Source: Paracoccus alkanivorans (GTDB lineage Bacteria > Pseudomonadota > Alphaproteobacteria > Rhodobacterales > Rhodobacteraceae). Taken from it: a stretch of DNA of 64,000 bases. Of this stretch, positions 33,058 through 42,635 are shown in pieces. Below the pieces are notes generated by a model. The model saw only the letters and a program-made list of their open reading frames with translations. It had not been told where the DNA came from and made no database searches. The first letter of the stretch is position 1, and each line of letters opens with the position of its first letter. A program made the position numbers and the translations under genes. The stretch is from NCBI RefSeq assembly GCF_003697785.1, contig NZ_QOKZ01000001.1, positions 124,001-188,000 of the forward strand, given 5' to 3'.

Positions 33058-33525
33058 TCAAATGAGCCGACGGCACAAATCTATTTCGTCTCTGATTGGT
33101 ATCCCGTGATCACCAATCTCCGGAATAGTTGGCTTTAGCAATCTGGCCTCGCTTACCGCGCCTGCTCGTACCTGCCGCAGCTCGAAGCCTCGCCGCTGGT
33201 AGAATCGCAACGCAGTGAGATTATCGTTGGTTGTCATGACCCAGAGCGAGAAGATTCCCTGCTCTCTCAGAAATTCGACTAAAGCCTCTATGAGTCGGGT
33301 GCCGATACCTCGGCCCCGGTAAACGGCATCGAGCAACATCAATTCCGCTTCTTTACCCCGCACCCGATATGTCGCCAGTCCCTGATTGGGGTCAGCGACG
33401 AGCGCCGGAAGGCTCCGGACGTCGAATACTTCCCCATGAGCGGCAATCGTAACTCCTCCCCATCGTTCTGTGAGGAGCCTCGCAATCCAATCTGCATCCT
33501 GCCTGCGGGCCTGTCGAATGATCAT
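33058..33525 (-). CDS. GNAT-family acetyltransferase
   Basis: A 155-residue GCN5-related N-acetyltransferase. The N terminus MIIRQARRQDADWIARLL is the typical first strand and helix. The acetyl-CoA pyrophosphate loop is VYRGRGIGTRLIEALVEF (R/Q-x-x-G-x-G/A pattern), and the final beta bulge TNDNLTALRFYQRRGFEL is standard. ATG 33525 is preferred to a TTG 15 bp upstream because it starts the family consensus. A perfect 17-bp palindrome lies 22 bp upstream of it and probably regulates it. It is convergent with the terminator of the previous unit. The acceptor substrate is unknown. Confidence 0.87.
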   Translation of the reverse strand: MIIRQARRQDADWIARLLTERWGGVTIAAHGEVFDVRSLPALVADPNQGLATYRVRGKEAELMLLDAVYRGRGIGTRLIEALVEFLREQGIFSLWVMTTNDNLTALRFYQRRGFELRQVRAGAVSEARLLKPTIPEIGDHGIPIRDEIDLCRRLI

Positions 33526-33831
33526 GCCTTCATATGCCAAGCACCATGTTGATTGACAATCAACGAACGACCGTTTTGTCCCGCATACCTATCCTTGCAT
33601 CACGACCATTTTATGTCCCTGGAAAATTCTTCGTTTGCCAGGGACGGCCTCCGTCCATTCGCCCGTGGTCATGCAGGATTTCCGCCCGGTCAGTATCTGC
33701 CGCCGGCATCGATGACCAGCCGTCACCTGTCACTTTCATGCGACAGTGCCGGCACCGTGTATGCCGCATCGCAACCATTGCTTGCATAATCGCGTTTCGA
33801 GGCAGGAGGATGAAATCGAGGAGGAACCAAA
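33526..33831. other. Gap upstream of the GNAT gene
   Basis: About 300 bp with a single clear feature, the palindrome at 33548-33564. Short open frames on both strands have no supporting start signals. Confidence 0.4.
33548..33564. promoter_or_regulatory. Perfect 17-bp palindrome upstream of the GNAT gene
   Basis: GTTGATTG-A-CAATCAAC is a perfect 8+1+8 inverted repeat. Its length, AT content and place next to a promoter region resemble operators of MarR-type dimers. No such regulator gene lies nearby, so the protein must be encoded elsewhere. Confidence 0.55.
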
Positions 33832-34056
33832 ATGCGAGAGATTGGACGCATCAGTTGCGAGGACAACGACCACAATCCCTATCTGGTTGTCAAGCTCAGG
33901 GAGGCCGTCTCCCTCACTCCGACGAACGGAAGGCAGCAGGCCAGCGGGGGCTATGAGTATCGCCTGTCCAACGGAAGCCCGGCAACCCCCGTCGGGCAAG
34001 GAGACAAATGCTTCAGGATCGCCGGAACCGACAAGGTCATCCAGCGAAAAACGTGA
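33832..34056 (+). CDS. Small hypothetical protein
   Basis: A 74-residue soluble protein: MREIGRISCEDNDHNPYLVV start, then YEYRLSNGSPATPVGQGDKC and FRIAGTDKVIQRK. The alternation of polar and hydrophobic residues suggests a small beta-rich fold. A GGAGG sequence lies just upstream of the ATG. One overlapping frame on each strand is longer but lacks these signals. I do not recognise the family, although its ending resembles other short uncharacterised proteins of Rhodobacterales. About 190 bp after it, before the LOG-family gene, show nothing. Confidence 0.55.
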   Translation: MREIGRISCEDNDHNPYLVVKLREAVSLTPTNGRQQASGGYEYRLSNGSPATPVGQGDKCFRIAGTDKVIQRKT

Positions 34057-34242
34057 TACCCGTTCGGGCAGACGCCTTAAACGGATGATCCGACAGGACG
34101 GCGCGACCGGGGCCGATATGACCGATCGTGAGGGGGCGGCCCGCAACTGCAACATGCTCTTGCGGCAACCGCTCCTTGTCGAAGCATATTCCTGACGCCG
34201 CGCCGGGGCCGGTTATTTCAGCGACCTGTCAAACCGGGAGGC

Positions 34243-35070
34243 TCAGGTGCAGGGCGTTTCCCAATCGTCGATGATCTCAACTGCCTCGTCGGCTGTTTCG
34301 ACATAGCGGAACAGGTTCAGGTCGTCGTCGCTGATCGTTCCGGCCCTGGCCAGGGCTTTCCAGTTGATGACCTCGTCCCAGAACTCCCGGCCGAACAGCA
34401 GGATCGGAATGCGCTTCATTCTTCCGGTCTGGATCAGGGTCAATGTCTCGAACAGCTCGTCCATGGTGCCGAAACCACCGGGAAACACGGTGACGGCCCG
34501 CGCGCGCATCAGGAAATGCATCTTGCGGATGGCGAAATAATGGAAGTTGAAGCACAGGTCGGGCGTGACATAATCGTTGGGCGCCTGCTCGTGCGGCAGG
34601 ACGATGGACAGGCCGATGGACTGGCCCCCGGCCTCTTCCGCCCCGAGGTTGCCCGCCTCCATGACGCCCGGACCGCCACCCGTGCAGATCACGAATTCGC
34701 GGCCATAGGTGGCAAGGCTGCGTTCGGTCATGATGCGGGCGAAGCGGCGGGCCTGCTCGTAATATCTGGATAATTCGCCAAGCGTCGGGGTACGTGCCGC
34801 ATCCGCGTGTTCGGGCGCGGGAATCCGTGCGCCGCCGAACAGCACCACGGTGGACTCGATCCCCCGCTCGTCCATGATCATCTCGGGCTTGAGCAGTTCA
34901 AGCTGCAGCCGCACGGGGCGCAGTTCCTTGCGCAGGAGAAACTCCCGATCCGTGAAGGCCAGCTTGTAGGCCGGGGCGCGGGTCTGGGGCGTGTCCGGCA
35001 TACGCTCGGCACGAGCGGCATCTTCACCGCTATGCGGCATGGAATGGGCACGTTCTTCCTTGTCGGTCAT
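34243..35070 (-). CDS. LOG-family protein (TIGR00730-like Rossmann-fold nucleotide hydrolase)
   Basis: A 275-residue protein of the LOG/lysine-decarboxylase-like family. Its members remove ribose phosphate from nucleotides such as cytokinin ribotides or AMP. The signature motifs [11 protein letters not shown] (131-141) and PGGFGTMDE (197-205) are intact. The first ~40 residues are polar and precede a helical extension ([17 protein letters not shown]), marking the long bacterial subgroup. ATG 35070 follows GAGGAT and is preferred over an in-frame start 39 bp upstream. It is divergent from dapD. The natural substrate in non-plant-associated bacteria is unclear. Confidence 0.85.
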   Translation of the reverse strand: MTDKEERAHSMPHSGEDAARAERMPDTPQTRAPAYKLAFTDREFLLRKELRPVRLQLELLKPEMIMDERGIESTVVLFGGARIPAPEHADAARTPTLGELSRYYEQARRFARIMTERSLATYGREFVICTGGGPGVMEAGNLGAEEAGGQSIGLSIVLPHEQAPNDYVTPDLCFNFHYFAIRKMHFLMRARAVTVFPGGFGTMDELFETLTLIQTGRMKRIPILLFGREFWDEVINWKALARAGTISDDDLNLFRYVETADEAVEIIDDWETPCT

Positions 35071-35103
35071 CGGATCCTCGGCGCGATTGGCAGCCAGTGC
35101 GGA

Positions 35104-35132
35104 TTGCACGGCGCTTTTCCTACGCTTATAGC
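35104..35132 (+). promoter_or_regulatory. dapD promoter candidate
   Basis: TTGCAC (35104-35109) and TATAGC (35127-35132) are separated by 17 bp and end 52 bp before the dapD ATG, a good match to a housekeeping promoter. It overlaps no other gene once the shorter LOG-protein start is used. Confidence 0.5.
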
Positions 35133-35184
35133 CCTGAAGAAACAGTTTCCACCCGAACGCGACAGATCAAGGAAAAAGCCGAAG

Positions 35185-36006
35185 ATGACCCAAGCCCTGG
35201 AAAAAGCCATCGAAGCCGCGTGGGAAAAGCGGGCCGAGATCACCCCAGCCACGCATGGCGAAGCCCGCGAGGCAGTCGAGGAAGCGCTTGAGCGGCTCGA
35301 CAGCGGCACGCTGCGCGTCGCCGAGAAGCAAGGCCGCGACTGGCATGTGAACCAATGGGCCAAGAAGGCGGTCCTGCTGTCGTTCCGGCTGCGGGACATG
35401 GAGGAGATGGCCGGCGGCCCTCAGCGCGCGAACTGGTGGGACAAGGTCGACAGCAAGTTCAAGGACTGGGGCGACAATCAATGGCGCGCTGCGGGGTTCC
35501 GCGCGGTGCCGGGCGCCATCGTCCGCCGCAGCGCCTTTATCGGCAAGGGAGCGGTGCTGATGCCATCCTTTGTCAATCTGGGCGCCAATGTGGGCGAAGG
35601 AACAATGGTCGATACATGGGCCACGGTCGGATCCTGCGCGCAGATCGGCAAGAATGTCCATCTGTCTGGCGGTGTCGGCATCGGCGGTGTGCTGGAGCCG
35701 CTGCAGGCCGGGCCGACGATCATCGAGGATGACTGCTTTATCGGCGCGCGCTCCGAGGTGGTCGAGGGCTGCATTGTCCGCGAGGGCTCGGTGCTGGGCA
35801 TGGGCGTGTTCATCGGCCAGTCGACCAAGATCGTGGACCGCGAAACCGGCGAGATCATGTATGGCGAGGTTCCGGCCGGTTCCGTCGTGGTGTCGGGCTC
35901 GTTGCCATCGAAGAACGGGGTGAACCTGTATTGCGCGGTGATCGTGAAGCGGGTGGATGCCAAGACCCGCGCCAAGACCTCGGTCAATGAGTTGCTGCGC
36001 GACTGA
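35185..36006 (+). CDS. dapD: 2,3,4,5-tetrahydropyridine-2,6-dicarboxylate N-succinyltransferase
   Basis: A 273-residue left-handed beta-helix acyltransferase. It transfers succinyl from succinyl-CoA to tetrahydrodipicolinate in the succinylase branch of lysine and meso-diaminopimelate synthesis. After the helical N-terminal domain (about 1-100) the hexapeptide-repeat coil is clear ([60 protein letters not shown]). The C terminus is [23 protein letters not shown] precedes the ATG. It appears monocistronic, with a GC hairpin just after the stop. Other dap genes are not in the window. Confidence 0.96.
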   Translation: MTQALEKAIEAAWEKRAEITPATHGEAREAVEEALERLDSGTLRVAEKQGRDWHVNQWAKKAVLLSFRLRDMEEMAGGPQRANWWDKVDSKFKDWGDNQWRAAGFRAVPGAIVRRSAFIGKGAVLMPSFVNLGANVGEGTMVDTWATVGSCAQIGKNVHLSGGVGIGGVLEPLQAGPTIIEDDCFIGARSEVVEGCIVREGSVLGMGVFIGQSTKIVDRETGEIMYGEVPAGSVVVSGSLPSKNGVNLYCAVIVKRVDAKTRAKTSVNELLRD

Positions 36007-36025
36007 TCCTGCGCGCCCGGTGATT

Positions 36026-36046
36026 GCCGGACCCCGGCGGTCCGGC
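36026..36046 (+). terminator. Hairpin after dapD
   Basis: GCCGGAC-CCCGGCG-GTCCGGC forms a 7-bp stem 20 bp after the dapD stop, inside a weaker outer CCCGG/CCGGG pairing. No T-run follows, so termination efficiency is uncertain. Confidence 0.4.
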
Positions 36047-36160
36047 CAGGCGCCGGGATATTGTCGCTCTTCAACGAAACACCGGAAGGTTGCAGAAGCG
36101 GGAACTGTCCGGTTTTCTGGCGGTTGTCCTTGGACCTGAGGATGCCGGGACGGGGACCGA

Positions 36161-37627
36161 ATGGAAAACACTGACACTGCATTGCTGCAATTGGGACGGA
36201 ACTGCTGGCGGATCGAACCGGCGGAACGTTTCGCCTTCATCGTGGATGCCCGCGATTATTTCGTGGCGGTGCGCAAGGCCATGCTGCAGGCGCGCAGCAG
36301 CATCATGCTGGTCGGTTGGGATTTCGATACGCGCATCTCCTTTGGAGAGACTGACGACGGAGGGCCCGAACGGCTCGGGGATTTCATCCTCTGGCTGGCA
36401 GATCGCACACCATCGCTGGAAATCCGCCTGTTGCGGTGGGACACCGGCGCGCTCAAGGCCCTGATGCGGGGCAACACGCTTTTCACCGTTCTTCGCTGGA
36501 AGGCACATCCGCGCATCACGCTGCGGCTGGATCGCAAGCATCCGCTGGCGAGTTCCCATCACCAGAAGATCGTCGCCATCGACGACAGTATCGCCTTTTG
36601 CGGCGGCATCGACATGACGACCGAGCGGTGGGATACGCGGGAGCATCGCGACGACGATCCGCGCCGCACCGGGCCGGGAGGGAAGCCTCACGGTCCCTGG
36701 CATGACGCGACCAGCGCCTTCGACGGCAAGGCGGCACGGGCGATGGGCGATCTGGCCCGTGCGCGGTGGCAAACCGCCACGGAAGAGGAATTGCCGCCAT
36801 GTTCCGGCGATCACGATTGCTGGCCCGCCGATCTTGCCGCCACCTTCCGGGACATGCGTCTTGGCATCGCCCGCACCGTTCCGATGATGGACGATGTCGA
36901 GCCCGTGCACGAGATCGAGGCTGCCTATCTCGACCTGATCGCAGGGGCGGAGCGGTTCATCTATGCCGAAAGCCAGTATTTCGCGTCACGCAAGATCGCT
37001 CATGCCCTTGCCGAACGGCTGGCGGAAGAGAATGGCCCCGAAGTGGTGATCGTCAATCCGCATACGGCGGATGGCTGGCTGGAACCCATCGCGATGGATA
37101 CGGCGCGTGCCCGGCTGGTCGAGGCGCTGCGGCGCGTGGACCGGCATGGCCGGTTCCGCATCTATCACCCCGTCACCACGGGCGGGGCCGAGATCTATGT
37201 CCATGCCAAGGTCACCGTGGTGGACGACCGGATCCTGCGTGTTGGCTCGTCGAATTTCAACAACCGCTCGCTGCAACTGGATACCGAATGCGATGTGCTG
37301 CTGTCGAGCGACGAGGAAGGCAATGAATCCCTGCGCGATGAGATCGCAGCGGTCCGCAACGATTTGCTGGCCGAACATCTCGGGACGACACAGGAAGAGG
37401 TGGCGGCGCGGCTGGAGGAGACCGGCTCGCTGATCGCAACCATAGAGGCCTTGCGTGGCGGGGGGCGCACGCTGGTTCCCTATGAGATTCCCGAGCTGTC
37501 GGGAATCGAGGAATGGCTGGCCGATAACGAGATCCTTGATCCCAACGGCCCGGACGAGATCTTCGAGACACCGGCACGCCGCGGGTTGTTCAAGGAGTGG
37601 GGGCTGCCGGGCCGGAAACCTGCTTGA
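36161..37627 (+). CDS. Phospholipase D-like protein
   Basis: A 488-residue protein with two HKD catalytic motifs: H134-K136-D141 (SSHHQKIVAIDD) and H348-K350-D355 (VHAKVTVVDDRILRVGSSN). The pair forms one phosphodiesterase active site working on phospholipids or nucleic acid. There is no transmembrane segment, unlike most bacterial cardiolipin synthases, so it is closer to eukaryote-like soluble PLD or VTC-type proteins. The region between motifs (WHDATSAFDGKAARAMGDLA) is typical of PLD proteins in Rhodobacterales. It stands alone between dapD and the convergent terB-like gene, whose stop is 29 bp away. Confidence 0.88.
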   Translation: MENTDTALLQLGRNCWRIEPAERFAFIVDARDYFVAVRKAMLQARSSIMLVGWDFDTRISFGETDDGGPERLGDFILWLADRTPSLEIRLLRWDTGALKALMRGNTLFTVLRWKAHPRITLRLDRKHPLASSHHQKIVAIDDSIAFCGGIDMTTERWDTREHRDDDPRRTGPGGKPHGPWHDATSAFDGKAARAMGDLARARWQTATEEELPPCSGDHDCWPADLAATFRDMRLGIARTVPMMDDVEPVHEIEAAYLDLIAGAERFIYAESQYFASRKIAHALAERLAEENGPEVVIVNPHTADGWLEPIAMDTARARLVEALRRVDRHGRFRIYHPVTTGGAEIYVHAKVTVVDDRILRVGSSNFNNRSLQLDTECDVLLSSDEEGNESLRDEIAAVRNDLLAEHLGTTQEEVAARLEETGSLIATIEALRGGGRTLVPYEIPELSGIEEWLADNEILDPNGPDEIFETPARRGLFKEWGLPGRKPA

Positions 37628-37655
37628 CGCCCTTTCAGCGCAAGCGGAGACCCGT

Positions 37656-38078
37656 CTACAGCACCCTGTGACGCACCCGCGCCGACAGTTCGATGGCGGC
37701 TGCGTGCAGGCGCGTGATGCTCAACTGCTCCCGGATCTCGGCAAGCAGGGCGATCTCGCCCTCGTAGAGCCGCCCATCCGCCGCGCCGACATCGCAGGCC
37801 AGCGCATAGGCGGTTTCGTAAAGCTTCTCGGGCAGCGCGTCGCGGACCAGGCCGAACAGCGCGTCGAGCCCGTCCTCCTCCTCGAACAATGTCATGACCA
37901 TCTGGCTGACCGGGCGAATCCGGTCATCGTCATATTCGGCGAAAATCGGGGCATGATCGACCATCCGCTGAATCGCCACCAGCTCGGCAGTGCGCATATT
38001 CTCATCCGAGGCCGACACGGCGACCATCACCGCGACCAGCGCGTCGCAAGGCGAAAGGGAGGGCAGTTCGGTCGTCAT
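37656..38078 (-). CDS. TerB-like protein
   Basis: A 140-residue helical protein of the tellurite-resistance TerB superfamily. Conserved acidic metal-binding positions are visible in VAVSASDENMRTAELVAIQR (first helix pair) and CDVGAADGRLYEGEIALLAE (second), the two repeats that coordinate divalent metal in TerB folds. GGAG precedes the ATG at 38078. In-frame starts further upstream would reach into lysS and are rejected. It is divergent from lysS and convergent with the PLD gene. No other ter genes are present, so a role in tellurite resistance is not implied. Confidence 0.78.
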   Translation of the reverse strand: MTTELPSLSPCDALVAVMVAVSASDENMRTAELVAIQRMVDHAPIFAEYDDDRIRPVSQMVMTLFEEEDGLDALFGLVRDALPEKLYETAYALACDVGAADGRLYEGEIALLAEIREQLSITRLHAAAIELSARVRHRVL

Positions 38079-38170
38079 GGTTACGTCTCCGTCAAGGTTG
38101 GTGGTTAGATTATTGACGATCGGGTAAGCTTTCAATAAGGCGGCAAGGCCCCGGAACAGGAGTTGACGCG

Positions 38171-39766
38171 ATGACCACCCTGCGCGATGCCGCAATGAGT
38201 TCGAAGGCCTGGCCGTTCGAAGAGGCGCGCCGGGTGCTGAAACGCTACGAGAAAAAGCCCCCCGAGAAGGGTTTCGTGTTGTTCGAGACGGGCTACGGCC
38301 CCTCGGGCCTGCCGCATATCGGCACCTTTGGCGAGGTGGCGCGGACGACGATGATCCGCCGCGCCTTCGAGATCATCAGCGATATCCCCACCAAGCTGAT
38401 CTGCTTCTCCGACGACATGGACGGGATGCGCAAGATCCCCGACAACGTGCCCCAGCAGGAGATGCTGCGCCAACACGCCCAGAAACCACTGACCTCGGTG
38501 CCCGATCCGTTCGGGCAATATGACAGTTTCGGCCATCACAACAATGCCATGCTGCGGCGCTTCCTGGACACGTTCGGCTTCGAATACGAGTTCATCAGCG
38601 CCACGGATTTCTACCGCTCCGGCCGTTTCGACGCGACGTTGCTGCGGGCGGCGGAACGCTATGACGCGATCATGGAGGTGATGCTGGCGAGCTTGCGCGA
38701 GGAACGGCAGCAAAGCTATAGCTGCTTCCTGCCGATCAGCCCGACGACCGGGCGCGTGCTTTACGTGCCGATCAAACATGTCGATGCACAGGCCGGAACC
38801 ATCACCTTCGACGACGAGGATGGGCAGGAGACGACGCTGCCGGTGACCGGCGGGCAGGTCAAGCTGCAATGGAAGCCCGATTTCGGCGCCCGTTGGGCGG
38901 CGCTGGACGTGGATTTCGAAATGTATGGCAAGGACCACTCGACCAACACGCCGATCTATGACCGCATCTGCGAGATCCTTGGCGGCAGGAAGCCGGAACA
39001 TTTCACCTACGAGCTGTTCCTCGACCAGGACGGGCAGAAGATCAGCAAATCCAAGGGCAACGGGCTGTCGATCGACGAATGGCTGACCTATGCGGCGACC
39101 GAAAGCCTTTCCTATTTCATGTATCAGAAGCCAAAGACCGCCAAGCGGATGTATTTCGACGTCATCCCCAAGGCCGTGGACGAATATCACCAGCAGTTGC
39201 GCGCCTATCCCGGCCAGAGCATCGAACAGAAGCTTGCCAACCCGGTGCGGCATATCCATGGCGACAACGTGCCCGCCTCGGACATGGTGGTGCCGTTCCA
39301 GATGCTGCTGAACCTCGCCTCGGTCGCGGGGGCCTCGGGCAAGGAGGGGCTGTGGGGCTTCATCCGCCGTTACGCGCCGGAGGCCAGCCCGGAAACCCAT
39401 CCCGGCCTCGATCAGGCCGCCGGATTCGCGCTGCGCTATTTCAAGGATTTCGTTGCCCCGACCCGCGAGTTTCGCGCCCCCTCCGATGTCGAGCGCCGGG
39501 CGATGGAGGACCTGGCCGGGCGCCTTGCCGCATGGGACCAGCCCACTGACGGCGAGGCGCTGCAATCCATGGTCTTCGCCATCGGCAAGGAACATGGGTT
39601 CGAGCCGCTTCGCGACTGGTTCAGCGCGCTTTATCAAGTACTTCTGGGAGCCAGCCAAGGGCCGCGCTTTGGCGGCTTCATCGCGCTTTACGGCATCGAG
39701 GAAACCCGCAGCCTGATCGAACGGGCGCTTGCGGGTGAATTGCTGGCGCCCCCTTCTTCTTTGTGA
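38171..39766 (+). CDS. lysK: Lysyl-tRNA synthetase, class I
   Basis: A 531-residue class I LysRS, the archaeal-type enzyme that replaces the common class II form in many alphaproteobacteria. The HIGH-type motif is [12 protein letters not shown] (HIGT at 49-52) and the KMSKS loop is KISKSKGNG starting at K290. The C-terminal helical anticodon-binding domain begins near residue 370. GGAG lies before the ATG. It is divergent from the terB-like gene and followed by a hairpin element shared with another locus. No class II lysS was seen in the window. Confidence 0.95.
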   Translation: MTTLRDAAMSSKAWPFEEARRVLKRYEKKPPEKGFVLFETGYGPSGLPHIGTFGEVARTTMIRRAFEIISDIPTKLICFSDDMDGMRKIPDNVPQQEMLRQHAQKPLTSVPDPFGQYDSFGHHNNAMLRRFLDTFGFEYEFISATDFYRSGRFDATLLRAAERYDAIMEVMLASLREERQQSYSCFLPISPTTGRVLYVPIKHVDAQAGTITFDDEDGQETTLPVTGGQVKLQWKPDFGARWAALDVDFEMYGKDHSTNTPIYDRICEILGGRKPEHFTYELFLDQDGQKISKSKGNGLSIDEWLTYAATESLSYFMYQKPKTAKRMYFDVIPKAVDEYHQQLRAYPGQSIEQKLANPVRHIHGDNVPASDMVVPFQMLLNLASVAGASGKEGLWGFIRRYAPEASPETHPGLDQAAGFALRYFKDFVAPTREFRAPSDVERRAMEDLAGRLAAWDQPTDGEALQSMVFAIGKEHGFEPLRDWFSALYQVLLGASQGPRFGGFIALYGIEETRSLIERALAGELLAPPSSL

Positions 39767-39804
39767 AAATACCTTCGGGGGAGCCCGGCCCGAATGGGCC
39801 GGGC
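39757..39804 (+). repeat. Short extragenic element: CCTTCGGGGG core plus GC hairpin (copy 2)
   Basis: It begins in the last codons of lysK. TTTGTGAAAATACC and TTCGGGGGA are followed by GCCCGGCCC-GAAT-GGGCCGGGC (39783-39804), a 9-bp perfect stem. The same arrangement lies inverted after the symporter gene at 10736-10775. A transcript-end function is likely, although no T-run follows. Confidence 0.55.
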
Positions 39805-39963
39805 GGGGGCGGACAGCCCCCCTCTCCGCCCCCCGGCGTTGCGCGGACCGGTGCCGCAACGCACGTGCGATTCAAGCAAGATTAACCCTTCATGAACTAT
39901 TTCTTCGCGGGCAAGGCGGGGCTTTCCCTCAGGCCGCCGCCGCTTGTTTCGGGGAGAAATGAC

Positions 39964-42255
39964 ATGAGTATCGCCATCACCAACAATATCCTGCTGATGC
40001 CGCCGGCTTTCAGCGCAGGCCTCGACACCTGGTCAAGCGGCAACGGAACCGAAACCGATCCAAGCTGGGACCGCGCACGCAATGCCGGGATCGTTCCCGA
40101 CGATCGCGATTTCGGAACCTGCCTCGAAATCCTGAAGGAGCAAAGCAGAACCCGCATCCGCTATCGGGGCGACACACCGATGATTCCCGGGGTCTACCTG
40201 CGGGTCTCTGCCCGTATCAAGCTGGTCGCGGGGCCTGCATGCAGCGTGCGGGTTGCGGGCTGGGCACGCGACGCGTCGCGCAAACATGTGAGCGGGCTGA
40301 ACGAAGCCGGGCCGAGCGTCGCGGTCGAGAAATACGGCGAAGTGGTGGAGGCCAGCGCCATCGTCGGCGTCGGATCGAGGCAGGGCGTGGACATGGCATG
40401 GGGCACGCGCCCGGCCTTCGGACATTTCGGCATCGACCTGCTGGGTGCGAATGGCAGCGTGCTGCGCATCGAGTCCATCCGGATCGAGGATGTCACCCCG
40501 GCTTTCGTCCCCGCGCTGATCGATTGGGTGGACGTGCTGGATTTCGGCGCCAGGGGCGATGGGGTCACGAATGACCGCAATGCCTTCATCGCCGCCGACA
40601 GGGCTGCGAAGGGGGGCAGGATCCTGGTGCCCGAGGGGCGCTATCATATCGATGGCGATATCAGCATCAACTCTCCGATCCGCTTCAGGGGCACGCTGAC
40701 GACACCGGCGTCGACGCGCGTCTCCTTCATGAAGAGCTTCGATTTTCCGACCTATGCGGATGCCTTCGGCGACGAGACCCTTGGCCTGAAGAAGGCGTTG
40801 CAAGCGCTGTTCGGATATACCGATCATGTCAGGCTGAACCTGTGTGGGCGGCGCGTCGAACTGACCGAGCCCCTTGTCATTCACGAACTGGCACCCCGCC
40901 TGCAAGCCTATTCCAACCGCCGGGTCATTGCCAATGGCAGCATCATGCCGGTGCCGGGTCCGGCATGGGAAACCGGCAAGGCCAGCAGCACGGCAAGCTA
41001 TGATCCCGCCGATCCGACCGCCCTCACCAATGTCCGGAATATCGCCGCCATCGAGGTCGGCAGCCGGGTCATCGGGACCGGCGTGGGGCGCGAGGTCTTT
41101 GTGAAAAGCCGCGACCTGGGCAGAAGCCGGCTGGAACTGTCCCAGCCTCTTTACGGCGGGGCGGGGACGCGCAGTTACGATTTCGAGCGTTACCGCTATG
41201 TCTTCGATTTTTCGGGAGTGGCGCAGGTCGACCGGCTGAACTTCACCGATATCGAGTTCTACTGCAAAGGCGAGGCCAGCGCGATCATGCTTCCGCCCAA
41301 GGGTGAACTGATCGCAATAAGGGATTGCCATATTACCGGCCCGAAAGACCGTGGTATCACCTCGATCGGGCGGGCCTGCCAGGGCATGCTTGTCGATCGC
41401 TGCGAGTTCATTTCGAGCGAGACCAGCCTGCCTGCACAGGACCGCAAGAGCGTCGCGATCAATGTGAATGCCAATGACACGAAGATCCGCAACAACCGTT
41501 TTGTCCGTTTCGGACATTTCATGGTCGCGCATGGCGGTGGCCATATCATCAGCGGGAACCACTGGTTCCAGGGCGACAAGGCCGAAAGCGGGGTGCGATT
41601 TGCCGGTCTGGTCCTGACGCAGAACAACGTGCAGGTCACCGTCACCGGCAATTACATCGACAACGCCTCGATCGAGTGGACGAACGAGCACAGCGCCTAT
41701 CCGGATTTCACCGGCAATGAATTCAGCTTTGGCGGTCTGACGATCACCGGCAACACCTTCCTGGCCAGCCATGTCGCGCCGTGGTTCACCTGGCTGACCA
41801 TGAAACCCTATGGAAGCGGTCATACGATCCACGGCCTGACGGTGACGAACAACGTCTTCAAGTCATTCGACAAGATCGACCGGATCGAGCGCGTGGACAA
41901 TTCCATCGCCGATCTCGATTATGGCCGGATGCGCAACCTGTCCTTTGTGGGCAACACCTTCAACGGGGTCGAGACCTATGTCGCGAATCCGCTTCTGGTG
42001 ACGCATATCCAGAACAGCGCCTCGCGCCGCTGGACGTTTCCTGCCATCGAGGGGTTGCCGTTCAAGGGAAGGGCGAAATCGGTGAAATCGATAGTCATGG
42101 AGAGCGGGTTGACTGATTCAGCGGGACTTCAGGTCGCCGAGATGCCATGGGTTCAGACCGAGATCGGCACCGGCAAGCGCCAGATCCGGCTGAACTGGAG
42201 CAAGTCGCTGAAGGGGCGCGTATCGATCTATGCACGCATGGACCGGCCGCATTAA
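39964..42255 (+). CDS. Large right-handed beta-helix protein (pectate-lyase-superfamily-like)
   Basis: A 763-residue protein with three zones. Residues 1-180 form a probable beta-sandwich (carbohydrate-binding-like) domain. The start of a pectate-lyase_3-type beta-helix is at about 185 (VDVLDFGARGDGVTNDRNAF, GGRILVPEGRYHIDGD). A long parallel beta-helix continues to about 690 with repeated NNxF-type turns (TVTGNYIDN, LTITGNTF, LTVTNNVFKSF). No signal peptide is visible at ATG 39964, whose preceding sequence is GGGGAGAAATGAC. Such proteins include exopolysaccharide lyases and phage-tail-spike-like proteins. The TAA stop forms the first bases of repeat B copy 2. The substrate is unknown. Confidence 0.75.
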   Translation: MSIAITNNILLMPPAFSAGLDTWSSGNGTETDPSWDRARNAGIVPDDRDFGTCLEILKEQSRTRIRYRGDTPMIPGVYLRVSARIKLVAGPACSVRVAGWARDASRKHVSGLNEAGPSVAVEKYGEVVEASAIVGVGSRQGVDMAWGTRPAFGHFGIDLLGANGSVLRIESIRIEDVTPAFVPALIDWVDVLDFGARGDGVTNDRNAFIAADRAAKGGRILVPEGRYHIDGDISINSPIRFRGTLTTPASTRVSFMKSFDFPTYADAFGDETLGLKKALQALFGYTDHVRLNLCGRRVELTEPLVIHELAPRLQAYSNRRVIANGSIMPVPGPAWETGKASSTASYDPADPTALTNVRNIAAIEVGSRVIGTGVGREVFVKSRDLGRSRLELSQPLYGGAGTRSYDFERYRYVFDFSGVAQVDRLNFTDIEFYCKGEASAIMLPPKGELIAIRDCHITGPKDRGITSIGRACQGMLVDRCEFISSETSLPAQDRKSVAINVNANDTKIRNNRFVRFGHFMVAHGGGHIISGNHWFQGDKAESGVRFAGLVLTQNNVQVTVTGNYIDNASIEWTNEHSAYPDFTGNEFSFGGLTITGNTFLASHVAPWFTWLTMKPYGSGHTIHGLTVTNNVFKSFDKIDRIERVDNSIADLDYGRMRNLSFVGNTFNGVETYVANPLLVTHIQNSASRRWTFPAIEGLPFKGRAKSVKSIVMESGLTDSAGLQVAEMPWVQTEIGTGKRQIRLNWSKSLKGRVSIYARMDRPH

Positions 42256-42356
42256 AGCATTTCCAGCAAAAGTGGATCCCGGTTTGGCGTCCGGAAATGC
42301 GTAAAAACAAAAAGTTACATCGTTTCGGTGTTTCAACGAAAAACCGAAACGATGTA
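42253..42356 (+). repeat. Dispersed intergenic repeat B, copy 2
   Basis: It matches the reverse complement of 32685-32789. Its second half folds into ACATCGTTTCGGT (42317-42329) and ACCGAAACGATGT (42343-42355), a 13-bp perfect stem with a 13-nt loop. The first half pairs GCATTTCC with GGAAATGC. It starts on the stop codon of the beta-helix gene and may serve as its transcript end. Confidence 0.8.
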
Positions 42357-42635
42357 GGGCAGTTTGCAGTTGATCGGGTTCAGTCGCGAACTGCATCCTG
42401 CGATGGCCGGGGGCGCTGCCCCGTCGCCGGCAGGTCTCTCGAACCGGTGGCGCGACCGGCCGGCGCCCCCCGGGATATTTGCATGAAACAGAAGCGGGCC
42501 GGGGTGGGTTCGAATAAGTGCAAACGGCTCTGGAACGGCTCCGGCAACGGCAAGCGCGATGCGGGTGCCATAGCCGTCACGAAACGCCTGTGCGGAGCAC
42601 GGCCATTCGGGCCGCCACGCAGGCCCCTGCCCCGG
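42256..42635. other. Gap filled by repeats A and B between the beta-helix gene and bztD
   Basis: The 380 bp are almost entirely repeat: copy 2 of repeat B to 42356, then copy 2 of repeat A from 42367 to 42526. The remaining ~110 bp before the bztD stop show only a weak GGCC-rich hairpin. Confidence 0.6.
42367..42526 (-). repeat. Dispersed intergenic repeat A, copy 2
   Basis: The inverted partner of 21432-21589. Across ~158 bp most positions agree; differences are scattered substitutions plus a few indels around CCCGGGG. It abuts repeat B copy 2 with a 10-bp spacer, so two unrelated repeat families share one intergenic site. Confidence 0.75.

Noticed and set aside
40033..41832. A ~600-codon minus-strand frame opposite the beta-helix gene
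   Set aside because: The + strand frame has clear pectate-lyase_3 and beta-helix turns. The minus-strand frame has none and no start signals.
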